64,000 nt of DNA from JAJYKC01 sp035545735 (lineage in GTDB: Bacteria; Acidobacteriota; Terriglobia; Bryobacterales; Bryobacteraceae): NCBI GenBank assembly GCA_035545735.1, contig DASZXS010000019.1, positions 62,001 to 126,000 of the forward strand, written 5' to 3'. The notes beneath the pieces are model-generated. The model was not told the DNA's origin, searched no databases, and saw only the letters and a list, made by a program, of their open reading frames with translations. Shown here piece after piece: positions 6,289 to 16,088 of this stretch; positions within the stretch are counted from its first letter, which is position 1, and each line of letters starts with the position of its first letter. The position numbers were made by a program, and so were the translations under genes.

Positions 6289-8514
6289 ATGGCAATAGCC
6301 AACCATCGCGGCAATCTGCCCGCCGTTGTAAACGAAGGCCGGCAGGAGACGGTTCAGTATCAACCGGTGTACGTTCCGGAGCCCGAGGCGCCCGAGCAGG
6401 CGATCCCGCTCGCTCACTATCTTTGGATTATCCGCCGTCACCGGTGGAGAATCCTCGCCTTTATCGCGGCCTCCGTCCTTGGGACGTACATCGTCTCCGA
6501 GCGCATTGCGCCCGTCTACCAGGCCGAAGCCACAATCGACATTGACCGGCAATCGCCGGAAGGCCTCATCGGCCAGGACGCAAACCGCACCTCGCTGAAC
6601 GATGCCGATCAATTCATCGCCACCCAAATCGGGCTCGTCCGCTCAGACGCCGTGCTACGGCCCGTGGCCGACAAGTACGACCTTCTCCGGTCGGAAAAAC
6701 AGATCACCAAGGACGATGCGCCGGAGCGGGTGGCCGCCCTGCGCCGCGCTCCCGTAGTCCTCAAAAAACTAAAGCTTACCCGGCCGCCCAATACCTACCT
6801 TCTCTTGATCAGCTACCGCTCGCACGATCCGCTGCTGGCCGCAAACGTGGCGAACGCCATTGCGAAAAGCTATATCGAGACAACATACAGCATCCGGTAT
6901 CGCTCATCCTCCGATGTCTCGGCCTTCATGGAAAAGCAGCTCGAGGAATTGAAAGCGAAGATGGAACGCTCCAGCGCCGCGCTCGCCAAATTCGAAAAGG
7001 AGCTGAACGTCATCGATCCGGAAGAGAAGACCAGCATCCTGACGGCGCGTCTGCTGCAGTTGAATACCGAGTACACGAACGCGCAGGCCGATCGCGTAAA
7101 AAAGGAAGCCGCCTATGAAGCCGTGAAGGGTGGCAGCCTGGAAGCCGCTCAGGTCTCCACGCAAGGAGAGTCGCTGAAAACCCTCGAAGACCGGTTGAAC
7201 GACGCCGAACAAAAATTTGCGGACGTGCGCTCGCGCTTTGGCTCGAACCATCCCGAGTACAAGAAGGCGAGCGGCCAGGTCGCGGAGATCAAGGCGCAGT
7301 TGGACCGGGGCCGCAAGAACATCATGCAGCGCGTCTCGGTCGAGTACGAGCAGGCCGTCAATCGCGAAAAAATGCTCTCAGGCGCGGTCCAGGCCACGAA
7401 GTCGGAGTTTGACCGCATGAATGCGCACTCCATCGACTACCAGGCGATCAAACGCGAAGCGGAGGCCGACAAGAAATTCTACGAGGAACTGATCCAGCGT
7501 ATCCGGGAGGCGACCATCAACGCCGGTTTTCAAAATAGTTCCATACGGCTTGCCAACCTGGCGCGGCCGCCGGTAAGACCCGTATACCCGAATCTGAAGC
7601 TCAATCTTCCCCTGGCGTTTTTGTTTTCCACGCTGCTCGCCTTCGGCGGCGCGTTGATCAGCGATGTCCTGGACAATACGCTCCGCGACCCGGAACAGGT
7701 ACACCGCAAGCTGAACACCGACGTCGTCGGGATTCTGCCGCTCGCCCGATCGCGGCCGTCCCTGCTGGCCCAAAATGGCGGTACCCGCGGAGCGCTGATG
7801 CGCCTTTCGGACCTGAAGGACAACAAGAAGGTAGGGGCCTACGTCGAGGCGATTCGCACTCTGCGCAACTCGATTCTCCTCCGAAATCTGGAGCAGCCGC
7901 TGGGCTCGATCCTGGTAACCAGCGCCGCGCCAAAAGAGGGAAAGACCACCACCGCGGTACACCTCGCGCTGGCGCACGCCGAACAGAGGCATCGTACGCT
8001 CCTTATCGACTGCGACCTTCGCCGGCCGAGCGTACACAAGTATTTCGATTTTCCGAATGAAGTCGGCATGACCGACGTTTCGCTGGGCACCGTTCCCTGG
8101 CGCGACGCCGTGGTGAAAGTGGACGATCCAACCGACCTTCACTTGCTCCTCTCCGGTCACGCATCACGCCGGGCGGCGGACCTGGTCGGGAAGGCGCTGG
8201 CTGAAATCCTGGCGGAAGGGTGCGACGACTACGATTTGATCGTGGTCGACGCGCCGCCCATGCTCGGGTTCCCGGAGCCCCTGCAAATCGCCACCTCCGT
8301 TGATGGCGTGGTGGTGGTGACCCTCGCCGGCGAGACAAACCGGCAGGCGGTGACTTCCGTATTGAATACCCTGCACCGTTTGCGTGCGACTGTTACGGGG
8401 ATTGTGCTAAATAAAATGAACCGCGATCTCACCGACGGCTACTATTACTACGGATATTACGCCAAATACAACAAGCACTATTATCAGGGCACGCCGAATA
8501 ACGAATCGGCGTAG
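6289..8514 (+). CDS. Wzz chain-length regulator fused to BY tyrosine kinase
   Basis: A 741-residue protein. Wzz domain with transmembrane helix 1 near residues 54-73, a long periplasmic coiled-coil region (about 190-420) and transmembrane helix 2 near 438-457 just after the proline-rich PPVRPVYP. The cytoplasmic kinase domain has Walker A APKEGKTTT (Lys552), Walker A' LLIDCDLRRP (about 571-580) and Walker B LIVVDAPP (about 649-656). It ends with nine tyrosines in DGYYYYGYYAKYNKHYY, the autophosphorylation cluster. The kinase cycles with the CpsB-like phosphatase to control chain length and export. ATG 6289 is chosen over a TTG at 6265. It lies 31 bases after the Wza-like gene in the same operon. 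Confidence 0.92.
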   Translation: MAIANHRGNLPAVVNEGRQETVQYQPVYVPEPEAPEQAIPLAHYLWIIRRHRWRILAFIAASVLGTYIVSERIAPVYQAEATIDIDRQSPEGLIGQDANRTSLNDADQFIATQIGLVRSDAVLRPVADKYDLLRSEKQITKDDAPERVAALRRAPVVLKKLKLTRPPNTYLLLISYRSHDPLLAANVANAIAKSYIETTYSIRYRSSSDVSAFMEKQLEELKAKMERSSAALAKFEKELNVIDPEEKTSILTARLLQLNTEYTNAQADRVKKEAAYEAVKGGSLEAAQVSTQGESLKTLEDRLNDAEQKFADVRSRFGSNHPEYKKASGQVAEIKAQLDRGRKNIMQRVSVEYEQAVNREKMLSGAVQATKSEFDRMNAHSIDYQAIKREAEADKKFYEELIQRIREATINAGFQNSSIRLANLARPPVRPVYPNLKLNLPLAFLFSTLLAFGGALISDVLDNTLRDPEQVHRKLNTDVVGILPLARSRPSLLAQNGGTRGALMRLSDLKDNKKVGAYVEAIRTLRNSILLRNLEQPLGSILVTSAAPKEGKTTTAVHLALAHAEQRHRTLLIDCDLRRPSVHKYFDFPNEVGMTDVSLGTVPWRDAVVKVDDPTDLHLLLSGHASRRAADLVGKALAEILAEGCDDYDLIVVDAPPMLGFPEPLQIATSVDGVVVVTLAGETNRQAVTSVLNTLHRLRATVTGIVLNKMNRDLTDGYYYYGYYAKYNKHYYQGTPNNESA

Positions 8515-8578
8515 TGGCCGGCCGGGCCTGTGACGCGCCTCCCGGCAGTCCGTCTTTTCACGGGTGAATTCGCGACAG

Positions 8579-8584
8579 AGGAGG
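8579..8584 (+). promoter_or_regulatory. Strong Shine-Dalgarno with no ATG/GTG/TTG at normal distance
   Basis: AGGAGG at 8579-8584 is the strongest ribosome site of this operon, but the first standard start codon in the downstream frame is the GTG at 8628, 43 bases away. An in-frame CTG at 8589 lies 4 bases after it and the frame between is open. Confidence 0.45.
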
Positions 8585-8627
8585 TTTCCTGTCTTCGCTC
8601 GATCTCATACCAACTTCTATTCGCATA

Positions 8628-11110
8628 GTGGTGCTTAACCCGACCGGACAAATTGGCGGCGCCGAGATGAGTCTCTTGAACATCATCCGGTCTCTCAAAA
8701 CCAAGGGTTCGAATCTCGAGCTGCACCTGGTTCTTGGAGGCGGCGGGCCACTTGCCGCCGCGGCCCAGGACCTTGGATGCGGCGTAGCGATTCTCGAATT
8801 GCCGGAGGGCCTCGCCCAGTTTGGCGACGCCTCTCTTGGAACGCTATCGGGGCGGCACTGGGAGAGAATCGGCGCCGCATGGGGAGCCCTTAAGGCGGCG
8901 GTACATTTCAGGTCCTACGCCCGCCGTTTGGAAAAAACCATCGATGCGCTTCAGCCCGACATTGTGTACACCAATGGGCTCAAGATGCACGCCCTGGCGG
9001 TGTGGATCAACCGGGCGCGGCGCCCGATCCTCTGGCACGTGCACGACTTCGTGGGATTGCGGCCGGTGATGAAGCACCTTTTAAAACGGGTCGCGCCGGG
9101 ATGCGCCGCCGCGATCGCAAATTCCGAGAGCGTCGCCCGCGATCTGAAGCATGTTTGCGGGGACAAACTTCCCGTCCATGTGATTTATAACGCCGTTGAC
9201 CTGGCCCGCTTTTCGCCCGACGGGCCAATCGCCGACCTCGACGCGTTGTCGGGCATGGATAGAGCGCCGGAAGGGACCGTTCGAGTCGGGCTGGTGGGAA
9301 CGCTCGCGCGATGGAAAGGGCAAGAGGTGTTCTTGAAGGCGCTGGCGCAGCTACCCGCGGATCTTCCCGTGAGAGGCTACATCATCGGCGGCGCGCTGTA
9401 TCGAACGCAGGGCAGCCAGTATGATCTGGACGAATTGAGGCTCGCCGCATCCCGGTTGGGGATCGGGCACAGAGTAGGCTTCACCGGATATCTCGAGGAT
9501 CCATCCACAGCCATGCGGGCACTGGACATTGCGGTGCACGCGAGTACGAAGCCGGAGCCGTTTGGCCTGGTCATCGTCGAAGCGATGGCATGTGGGCGCG
9601 CGGTAATCGCCAGCAAAAGTGGCGGCGCGGCCGAAATCATTCAGCAAGCGGGCGAGCGGGCGGTGAAGGCCTGCAAGCCGGGCGATGTGAAGGGACTTTC
9701 CGCTTCGATTGCATCGTTGGCGCGGGACGCAGGATTACGCCAGCAGACCGGCATAGCGGGACGGCGCGCCTGCGAACTGTACTTCGATTCTTCGCGCCTG
9801 GCGCGACAGATCGGCTCTGTTTGCGAGAGCCTCATCTCGCCACGCACATCTGAAATGACGCTGCTGTTTCTCAATCCTACCGGGCAGATCGGCGGCGCCG
9901 AGATCAGTCTTCTTAACGTACTTTCCGGCTTGCGCTTGCGGAATCCAAACTGGCGCATTCACCTGATCACCGGCGCCGGCGGTCCACTAATCCCGAGAGC
10001 GCGCGCCCTTGGCGTGGACGCGCGCGCGCTTCCCTTCCCGCGTTCGGTGGCGCGCGCGGGTGATGCGTCGTGGGGACGCTTGACCGGAAAGCCGCCCGAG
10101 ATGCTGGCGATGCTGAGATGGCCTTTTGCCGCCTGCGCCGCACTGGTCTACCGCCGCCGGCTGCGGCGGGAGATCTCGGCGCTCCAGCCGGACCTGATTC
10201 ACACGAACGGCGTCAAGATGCACGCATTCGGCGTTCTAGCCAGAACAGCCAAGTGTCCGGTGATATGGCATATTCGCGATTACATCGGGCTGCGGCCCGT
10301 CATGGCTCGCGTCCTGCGCTTTCTTGCGCCGCGGTGCGCGGGAGCGATTACCAACTCGGAGAGCGTGGCGCGCGATTTTCGGCAAGTGTGCGGAGGCTCG
10401 ATTCGCACGGACGTGGTCTACAACACAGTGGATCTCGATCGGTTCTCGCCGGATGGCACGCGGGCGGATCTGGATCGCCTGTCGGGGCTGCCCCCGGCGG
10501 CGGCGGGCGTCGTGAGAGTCGGCCTTGCCGGCACGATGGCGCGATGGAAAGGCCACGAGGTGTTTCTTCGGGCGCTTTCCCGTCTCCCGGCCGGCCTTCC
10601 GGTGCGAGGCTATATCATCGGCGGACCCGTGTATCAGACGCACGGCAGCCAGTACACACTGGAAGAACTGCGCGACGTTGCAGCGCGCCTCGGCCTGGGC
10701 GGCCGGATAGGATTTACGGGGTTTGTCGAGAATCCGGCGGACGCGATGCGCTCGCTCGACATTGTTGTGCATGCCAGCACGAAGCCGGAACCCTTCGGGC
10801 TGGTGATCGTCGAAGCGATGGCGTGCCGCCGCGCGGTGATAGCCAGCAATGCGGGGGGAGCATCCGAAATTCTCGCCGCCGTTGGAGCCGATGCCGCCAT
10901 CGCCTGCCCTCCGAACGATCCGGAAGAGCTCGCCCGGCGCATCCGCCTGCTGGCGGAAAACCAGCGCCTTCGCGAAAGCCTGGGCCGGACCGGACGGCAG
11001 AGGGTAGAGCAGCACTTCGGTTGCGAGCGGCTGGCGGGCCAGGTGGCGGCCTGTTACCGGGAAGCGCTGCATGGGCGGCCACAGGCGTTCTCTTCTCCTC
11101 CAGCGGATGA
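8628..11110 (+). repeat. Internal tandem duplication of a GT4 gene (about 8628-9850 and 9855-11110)
   Basis: The two halves match along their whole length at protein level and stay alignable at DNA level in the catalytic region (around 9533-9600 versus 10768-10835). The halves have diverged in their N-terminal acceptor-side loops, so the duplication is not recent. Confidence 0.8.
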
Positions 11111-11135
11111 CGTGCGGGCAACGGCTTTGAAATAG
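8628..11135 (+). CDS. Tandem double GT4 glycosyltransferase (two complete GT-B enzymes in one chain)
   Basis: An 835-residue chain of two homologous glycosyltransferase family 4 units, about residues 1-409 and 410-835. Both open with LNPTGQIGGAE, both contain NSESVARD, RARWKG-like and GYIIGG segments, and both carry the family's E-x7-E region (KPEPFGLVIVEAMAC). There is no stop or ribosome site between the units; an in-frame ATG at 9855 marks where the second would begin alone. The pair probably adds two sugars, or one linkage twice, to the lipid-linked repeat unit at the cytoplasmic membrane face. The 5' end is uncertain: GTG 8628 is the first standard start, but a CTG at 8589 follows a strong AGGAGG and would add 13 residues. 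Confidence 0.85.
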   Translation: MVLNPTGQIGGAEMSLLNIIRSLKTKGSNLELHLVLGGGGPLAAAAQDLGCGVAILELPEGLAQFGDASLGTLSGRHWERIGAAWGALKAAVHFRSYARRLEKTIDALQPDIVYTNGLKMHALAVWINRARRPILWHVHDFVGLRPVMKHLLKRVAPGCAAAIANSESVARDLKHVCGDKLPVHVIYNAVDLARFSPDGPIADLDALSGMDRAPEGTVRVGLVGTLARWKGQEVFLKALAQLPADLPVRGYIIGGALYRTQGSQYDLDELRLAASRLGIGHRVGFTGYLEDPSTAMRALDIAVHASTKPEPFGLVIVEAMACGRAVIASKSGGAAEIIQQAGERAVKACKPGDVKGLSASIASLARDAGLRQQTGIAGRRACELYFDSSRLARQIGSVCESLISPRTSEMTLLFLNPTGQIGGAEISLLNVLSGLRLRNPNWRIHLITGAGGPLIPRARALGVDARALPFPRSVARAGDASWGRLTGKPPEMLAMLRWPFAACAALVYRRRLRREISALQPDLIHTNGVKMHAFGVLARTAKCPVIWHIRDYIGLRPVMARVLRFLAPRCAGAITNSESVARDFRQVCGGSIRTDVVYNTVDLDRFSPDGTRADLDRLSGLPPAAAGVVRVGLAGTMARWKGHEVFLRALSRLPAGLPVRGYIIGGPVYQTHGSQYTLEELRDVAARLGLGGRIGFTGFVENPADAMRSLDIVVHASTKPEPFGLVIVEAMACRRAVIASNAGGASEILAAVGADAAIACPPNDPEELARRIRLLAENQRLRESLGRTGRQRVEQHFGCERLAGQVAACYREALHGRPQAFSSPPADDVRATALK

Positions 11136-11156
11136 CCGGATTGAAATAGACGAACC

Positions 11157-12635
11157 GTGCCGATACACCAACTCCACCCCCGCCCGTCGGATCAAGCCGT
11201 TCCCAATGGGAATCCCGACCCCGACCGCACGCCGCAGCTCCAGCTTCACTGGGGTTGGGTGGACACGTTTATCGTCATCCTGTATTTATCGAGCGGCCTG
11301 TTGATGTTCGAGTCGATGCAGCGCGTTCGCTTCATCATCAAAGCGCTGCCATTCATCGTCAGCCTCTTCATGTGGGTCCTGGTGTCCCGGAAGCTGAGCC
11401 GCCGCGATTTTCCGCCCGGCTCTGTTTTTCTGCTCACCGCCCTGGCCTGGCTGTTCATGGAGCTATTTCATCCGCTCACTCAATATCGAGCGGGATTCGC
11501 TCAGTTTGTTTTTCAACTCTCCATCGCGGCTCCGGCATTCTGGGTTGGGCGTTTCATCAATACGCCGGCGAAATTGCAGCGCGCGCTCATGATGATTTTC
11601 ATATGCAATGCCCTCAGCAGCACCGTCGGCTTGATGCAAGTCTATGACCCCGCAACCTTCAAGCCTGGGTCCTATAACAACGTCCAGGAAGCGCGGCATG
11701 AAGAGCGCGACCGCACCTATGTCGCGGCCAACGGCGCCAAGATCACCCGGCCTGCCGGTTTGACGGATACACCGGGAGGCGTGGGCCCCTGCGCCTTGCT
11801 GACGGCGCTTTTGGGATTGGGGCTGAGTGCGAGGCCGAAGCAAAAACTGACGATCCGCATCTTCTACGCCAGCCTCGCGCTGATGGGCATGATGGTGCTG
11901 TATCTCACTCAGATGCGCGCCCTGTTTCTGGTAAGCCTGGCGGCGATGAGCGCACTTCTGTTTCTGGGAACCCGGCGGCGAGGGACGTTATCCACCGGCT
12001 GGGTGGCGGTTTCCGCCGCTTCTATCATCCTGGTGGCGTTCAGCTACGCGGTGTCGGTGGGCGGCGAGAGCGTCTACAACCGCTTCGTGGGAATTAAGGA
12101 AGAGGGACTGCTCGAAAGTTACGACACCAACCGGGGCCGGTTCCTGACCACCACATTCGGCGAACTGATGTACGAATACCCTCTCGGCGCTGGCGTCGGC
12201 CGGTGGGGAATGATGAACTTCTATTTCAACGACGACAACAACCAGGAAAGCCCGCCCATCTGGTCGGAAATTCAATTCACCGGCTGGCTGCTGGACGGCG
12301 GGGTCCCGATGTGGATTTTTTATGGTGGCGCGGTCCTGTGGAGCCTCCTTTCCGCCTACCGGATTGCCGGCCGGAAAGGAGAAGGAGAGCTCGCCTTTCT
12401 TGCCGCCGTCGTCTTTTCGATGAACCTCGCGGCTGCGGCGTACTCAGTCTCACAACTGCCTTTTAACACGGCGATTGGATTGAGTTTTTGGCTGCTCGCC
12501 GCCGGGCTGCACGGCGCTGACCAAGGCCGCGTGCGCCGGAGGTATCGGATCTTATGGCGGCCTGTCCCCGGCCCACAAGCGGAACTGCTCAAGCCCGTCT
12601 CCATGGCACACCCATCCGGCGTTCCGGCGAAGTGA
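11157..12635 (+). CDS. Wzy-like polysaccharide polymerase of locus A
   Basis: A 492-residue polytopic membrane protein with about 11-12 hydrophobic segments and a large hydrophilic loop between residues about 170-225 and another near 300-365 (TNRGRFLTTTFGELMYEYPLGAGVGRWG). Layout and context between glycosyltransferases and a flippase fit an O-antigen/exopolysaccharide polymerase that joins repeat units in the periplasm. The start is GTG at 11157. Its stop overlaps by one base the ATG of the next gene (TGATG at 12633-12637). A ligase function cannot be excluded by sequence alone. Confidence 0.75.
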   Translation: MPIHQLHPRPSDQAVPNGNPDPDRTPQLQLHWGWVDTFIVILYLSSGLLMFESMQRVRFIIKALPFIVSLFMWVLVSRKLSRRDFPPGSVFLLTALAWLFMELFHPLTQYRAGFAQFVFQLSIAAPAFWVGRFINTPAKLQRALMMIFICNALSSTVGLMQVYDPATFKPGSYNNVQEARHEERDRTYVAANGAKITRPAGLTDTPGGVGPCALLTALLGLGLSARPKQKLTIRIFYASLALMGMMVLYLTQMRALFLVSLAAMSALLFLGTRRRGTLSTGWVAVSAASIILVAFSYAVSVGGESVYNRFVGIKEEGLLESYDTNRGRFLTTTFGELMYEYPLGAGVGRWGMMNFYFNDDNNQESPPIWSEIQFTGWLLDGGVPMWIFYGGAVLWSLLSAYRIAGRKGEGELAFLAAVVFSMNLAAAAYSVSQLPFNTAIGLSFWLLAAGLHGADQGRVRRRYRILWRPVPGPQAELLKPVSMAHPSGVPAK

Positions 12636-13798
12636 TGAACTGGGTACTCATTACTGGGGAATATCCTCCGGCTCGGGGCGGAGTAGCCGACTATACCGCC
12701 CTGCTGGCCGAGGCGCTCGACCAGGCCGGCGAGAGCGTGCATGTAATTGCGCCACGCACGGAGGGCGTAGCGGCACAGCGCGGGAATGTCGTTTTCCATC
12801 CCCTGCCCGCCAAATACGACCTGCGTTCCATCGCCCTGCTGGATCGCACCATCCGAACAATCCCACAACCGCGGCGCCTCGTCGTCCAATATGTAGCTCA
12901 GGCTTTCGGATGGCGCGCAATGAACCTCCCCTTCTGTTTTTGGGTTCGTTCCGTCCGGACGCGAGAAACGATCTGGACGATGTTCCACGAGGTTGCCATG
13001 CCAGTGCGGCGCGATAACACATGGCGGAGAAATGTTCTGGGGGCGGTTACTTCGCTCATGGCCCGTCTCATCGTTCACTCTTCCCAGCGCATGTTCATTT
13101 CGACCCTCGCGTGGCGGCCATGGCTGGCCTCTCTCGGAGCGGACGACGACCGGGTTTTCGCACTGGCGGTTCCCAGCAACATTCCGGAATCGGTCGAACC
13201 GGTTGATGTTCTGGCTCTTCGTCGAAGGCTGACGCGCGACGAGCCGGCGCTGCTCATCGGGCATTTTGGCACCTACACGCCTCACACCCTGCCCGTGCTT
13301 TACCCCCTCCTCGCACCTCTGATTGCCAGCCATCCGAATCGGATCCTGGTGTTGCTGGGAAAACGCGGCGACACGTTCGCTGACTCTTTGATGGACGTAG
13401 ATCCACGGCTTAAGGGTAGAGTTTGCGCCCCAGGATATCTTTCGCCCGGCGACGTCGCTACTCACCTTTCCTGCTGCGATCTCCTGGTGCAGCCCTTCGC
13501 CGACGGTGTAACAACGAGGAGAACAACCGTAATGGCGGGGCTCGCTTTGGGATTGCCGATTCTCACCAACGCCGGCCAGTTTACCGAAACGATCTGGCGG
13601 GACACCGGCGCGGTTGAGCTATGTCCAACGTGCGATCCAAATGAGATGGTCCACTTGGCGAATGGCTTATTGAATGACCCACCGCGCCGGCGGGACCTCG
13701 GGCGGCGAGCCAGACGCTTATATCTCAGCTCTTTTTCCATGCACTGTGCCATCGAACAATTGCTGTGTGAGCAGCGGGCGGACACAACCGCCGCCTGA
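12635..13798 (+). CDS. GT4 family glycosyltransferase
   Basis: A 387-residue GT-B fold enzyme. The N-terminal domain begins MNWVLITGEYPPARGGVADYT, the usual first strand and glycine-rich loop. The C-terminal domain includes GHFGTYTPH, VLLGKRGD and the LVQPFADGVTTRR region, where family 4 enzymes carry their donor site; the usual E-x7-E is degenerate here, with Val/Thr at the expected acidic position. The start at 12635 overlaps the stop of the polymerase gene. A longer frame from 12554 is rejected because its extra residues are just the polymerase tail in another frame. Donor and acceptor sugars are unknown. Confidence 0.8.
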   Translation: MNWVLITGEYPPARGGVADYTALLAEALDQAGESVHVIAPRTEGVAAQRGNVVFHPLPAKYDLRSIALLDRTIRTIPQPRRLVVQYVAQAFGWRAMNLPFCFWVRSVRTRETIWTMFHEVAMPVRRDNTWRRNVLGAVTSLMARLIVHSSQRMFISTLAWRPWLASLGADDDRVFALAVPSNIPESVEPVDVLALRRRLTRDEPALLIGHFGTYTPHTLPVLYPLLAPLIASHPNRILVLLGKRGDTFADSLMDVDPRLKGRVCAPGYLSPGDVATHLSCCDLLVQPFADGVTTRRTTVMAGLALGLPILTNAGQFTETIWRDTGAVELCPTCDPNEMVHLANGLLNDPPRRRDLGRRARRLYLSSFSMHCAIEQLLCEQRADTTAA

Positions 13799-13822
13799 TT
13801 CGTCGAAAAGACCCCACGAGAC

Positions 13823-15160
13823 ATGATTCACCGGACGTCATCTGTGAAACCTGGGCCATCGAACGGGCGTGGTCTGGCGACGCTCTGGCGCCGTGGCGCG
13901 GCAATCGGGACGTTCACGTTGACCCAACTGCTGGTGCAGGCGCTAATCGCGGTGACCGGTCTGATCGTGCTCAGGCAGCTTTCAAAGCCGGAATACGCTC
14001 TCTACACCTTAGCCGTCAGCGCGATGAGCATGCTGAATGTGCTCACGGATTTCGGCCTTTCCCACGCGGTGATTGCGCTGGGAGGACAGCGTTTCGGATC
14101 GACCGGCGAGGTCGAAGCGATCGTCGCCGCCTCTTTGCGCGTACGGCGCATCCTGTTCGTGGCAGCCGGCGCGGTGGCCGCGTTGGCAATGCCGTTTATC
14201 CTGGCTAAGCAGGGCGGCACTCCCGCCATGATCGTGCTGATTGTAGCCGTCGTCGCCGCCGCGTCCTGGCTACAGGCCGGATCGTCAATTTTCTTCGGTG
14301 TTTTGAGGCTTTACGGCAAACTGGCCCGGCTTCAGATCATCGACGTGACCGCGAACGGCGTGAAACTCCTGCTCCTCCTGCTCTTCGCGTTTGGCGCGCT
14401 GTCGCTCGGCTGGTGCATGTTTGCCCTGATTACAGGTACGGCGATTCATTATGCCTTTTGCCGTTATAGTGTTCGCGCCCTGATCGGATCGCAGCGAGCG
14501 ACCACGGCTCATTACCGGCTCCTTTGGAATTTCTGCCGGCCCTTGATCGCCTCCACGGCGTTCAATACCGTCGCTGGTCAAATCACGATCTGGATGCTGT
14601 CCATTTTGTCCACGACGACTGCGATTGCCGAGATCGGCGCCCTGGGCCGGTTCGTCGCTCTTTCGACCATATTTGGCGCGGTCATGGGCAGCATCGGAAT
14701 GCCTTATCTCTCCCGGCTTCGTGATGAGCGCCTCGTCCGGTCGGCGGCTTTTCAAGGCGGCGGCCTTCTTCTGGGAGGAATCGCCGGGCTGATGGTTTCC
14801 TGCTGGCAGTGGCCGGCGGCGTGGCTGTTTATTCTGGGGCCGAAGTACGCCAATATGCGCACCGAGCTTCGATATCAGATCGCCGCGGTCTGCATCCTTA
14901 TGGCGGGTAACTATTGCTACGCCGTGCTGGCTTCGCGCGGAGCGACGGGCGGCCAGTGGAAAATCATACCCGCGACGCTGGCGGCGGTCGCCTTAGGAGC
15001 GCTGGCGTCTCCGCCTTTGAATACCGTGTCCGCTGCGCGCTTTCAGCTATTCGTCGTGGCGCCGCAGCTCCTGGTTCAGGGAACGCTATTACTCTCCTAT
15101 TTCCGGAACGCCCGCGTCAGCGCCGCCCCGGCGGTCGAAGACGCGATTGCCACCATTTAG
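13823..15160 (+). CDS. Wzx-like lipid-linked oligosaccharide flippase of locus A
   Basis: A 445-residue membrane protein with about 12-14 hydrophobic segments, of the MOP/MATE superfamily polysaccharide transporter type (N-terminal ATLWRRGAAIGTFTLTQLLVQALI, then LRQLSKPEYALYTLAVSAMSMLNVLTDFGLSHAVI, the typical first repeat with the LSxxEYG-like motif). It would move undecaprenyl-linked repeat units to the periplasmic face for the polymerase at 11157. It lies 24 bases after the GT4 gene. Confidence 0.85.
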   Translation: MIHRTSSVKPGPSNGRGLATLWRRGAAIGTFTLTQLLVQALIAVTGLIVLRQLSKPEYALYTLAVSAMSMLNVLTDFGLSHAVIALGGQRFGSTGEVEAIVAASLRVRRILFVAAGAVAALAMPFILAKQGGTPAMIVLIVAVVAAASWLQAGSSIFFGVLRLYGKLARLQIIDVTANGVKLLLLLLFAFGALSLGWCMFALITGTAIHYAFCRYSVRALIGSQRATTAHYRLLWNFCRPLIASTAFNTVAGQITIWMLSILSTTTAIAEIGALGRFVALSTIFGAVMGSIGMPYLSRLRDERLVRSAAFQGGGLLLGGIAGLMVSCWQWPAAWLFILGPKYANMRTELRYQIAAVCILMAGNYCYAVLASRGATGGQWKIIPATLAAVALGALASPPLNTVSAARFQLFVVAPQLLVQGTLLLSYFRNARVSAAPAVEDAIATI

Positions 15161-15167
15161 TGTTCCC

Positions 15168-16055
15168 ATGCCCACTCCGACGGTTAGCATTGCCATCGCA
15201 ACATACCGGAGCGAATTAGGTTTTCTACGCGAAGCTCTTTCGAGCGCTTTGGCGCAGGACTTCCAGGACCTCGAAGTGATCGTTACCGACGACTCCTCGA
15301 GCGAGCACATTCAGCGGCTGGTCTACTCCTTTGGCGATCCGCGGATTCGCTACCGGTCTAACTCCAGGGCTCTTGGCGTAGCTCAAAACCACGCCATGGC
15401 TTTTCACGAAGCGCGCGCGCCTTTTCTTGCAATTCTGAATCATGACGACCGCTGGAGTTCCAGATTTCTTTCGACACTGGTCCCGCCGCTACTGGGCGAC
15501 CCATCGTTGGCGGCTTCGTTTTGCGATCACCATCTCATGAATGCATCCGGCCAGGAACTTAAGGAAGAGACTGACGTAGCATCGAAGATGTGGGGGCGAG
15601 CCTCGCTCACCCCGGGTGTGTACACGTCCATGGTTCCGTTTGTCGCATCCCAAACGATTCCAATGGCAATGGGATGCGTCTTCCGTAAAAGCGCACTCCC
15701 TCCGGGCGAGCCGCGGCATGAATCGGGCCCCGCCTACGATCTTTGGATGACTTACCTCCTGGCGAAGAGCGGGCTCGGCATTTATTATTCAGCGGAACGC
15801 CTGTCGAGCTGGCGCTCGCACGCGAGCAATATCACGACCAAAGGCAGCCTGAGCTGGTCAATGGGTGTTTCGTTTTGTTGGCTGGCAATTTCGAACGACG
15901 AAATGTTCCGCGAGTTTCGTGACGTCGCCCGGCGCAAGGCGGCGCTTTCGCTGCGCGCCGCCGCCGTGCATTCGTTGCGCGCCGGCCGTGGCTGGCAGGC
16001 CTACAAGCTCGCCACCCGTTCGCGCCAGCTCAGACGCTTGGCAATGGCAACCTGA
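15168..16055 (+). CDS. GT2 family glycosyltransferase
   Basis: A 295-residue GT-A enzyme. It opens PTVSIAIATYRSELGFLREALSSALAQ, followed by the nucleotide-binding VIVTDDSSSEH and the DxD-type metal site in ILNHDDRW. The C-terminal half has a PAYDLWMTYLLAKSG segment of the acceptor side. ATG 15168 is chosen; a TTG at 15147 would overlap the flippase gene and add seven residues with no family match. Sugar specificity is not predictable by eye. Confidence 0.85.
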   Translation: MPTPTVSIAIATYRSELGFLREALSSALAQDFQDLEVIVTDDSSSEHIQRLVYSFGDPRIRYRSNSRALGVAQNHAMAFHEARAPFLAILNHDDRWSSRFLSTLVPPLLGDPSLAASFCDHHLMNASGQELKEETDVASKMWGRASLTPGVYTSMVPFVASQTIPMAMGCVFRKSALPPGEPRHESGPAYDLWMTYLLAKSGLGIYYSAERLSSWRSHASNITTKGSLSWSMGVSFCWLAISNDEMFREFRDVARRKAALSLRAAAVHSLRAGRGWQAYKLATRSRQLRRLAMAT

Positions 16056-16088
16056 GGACACGCAGACCTCTCCCCAAAAAAGGCATCG

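Noticed and set aside
8520..8576. GC-rich hairpin CCGGG...CCCGG followed by TCTTTT as a terminator after the kinase gene
   Set aside because: Loop is long, the T-run is short and distant, and the downstream genes continue the same operon, so at most a weak attenuator.
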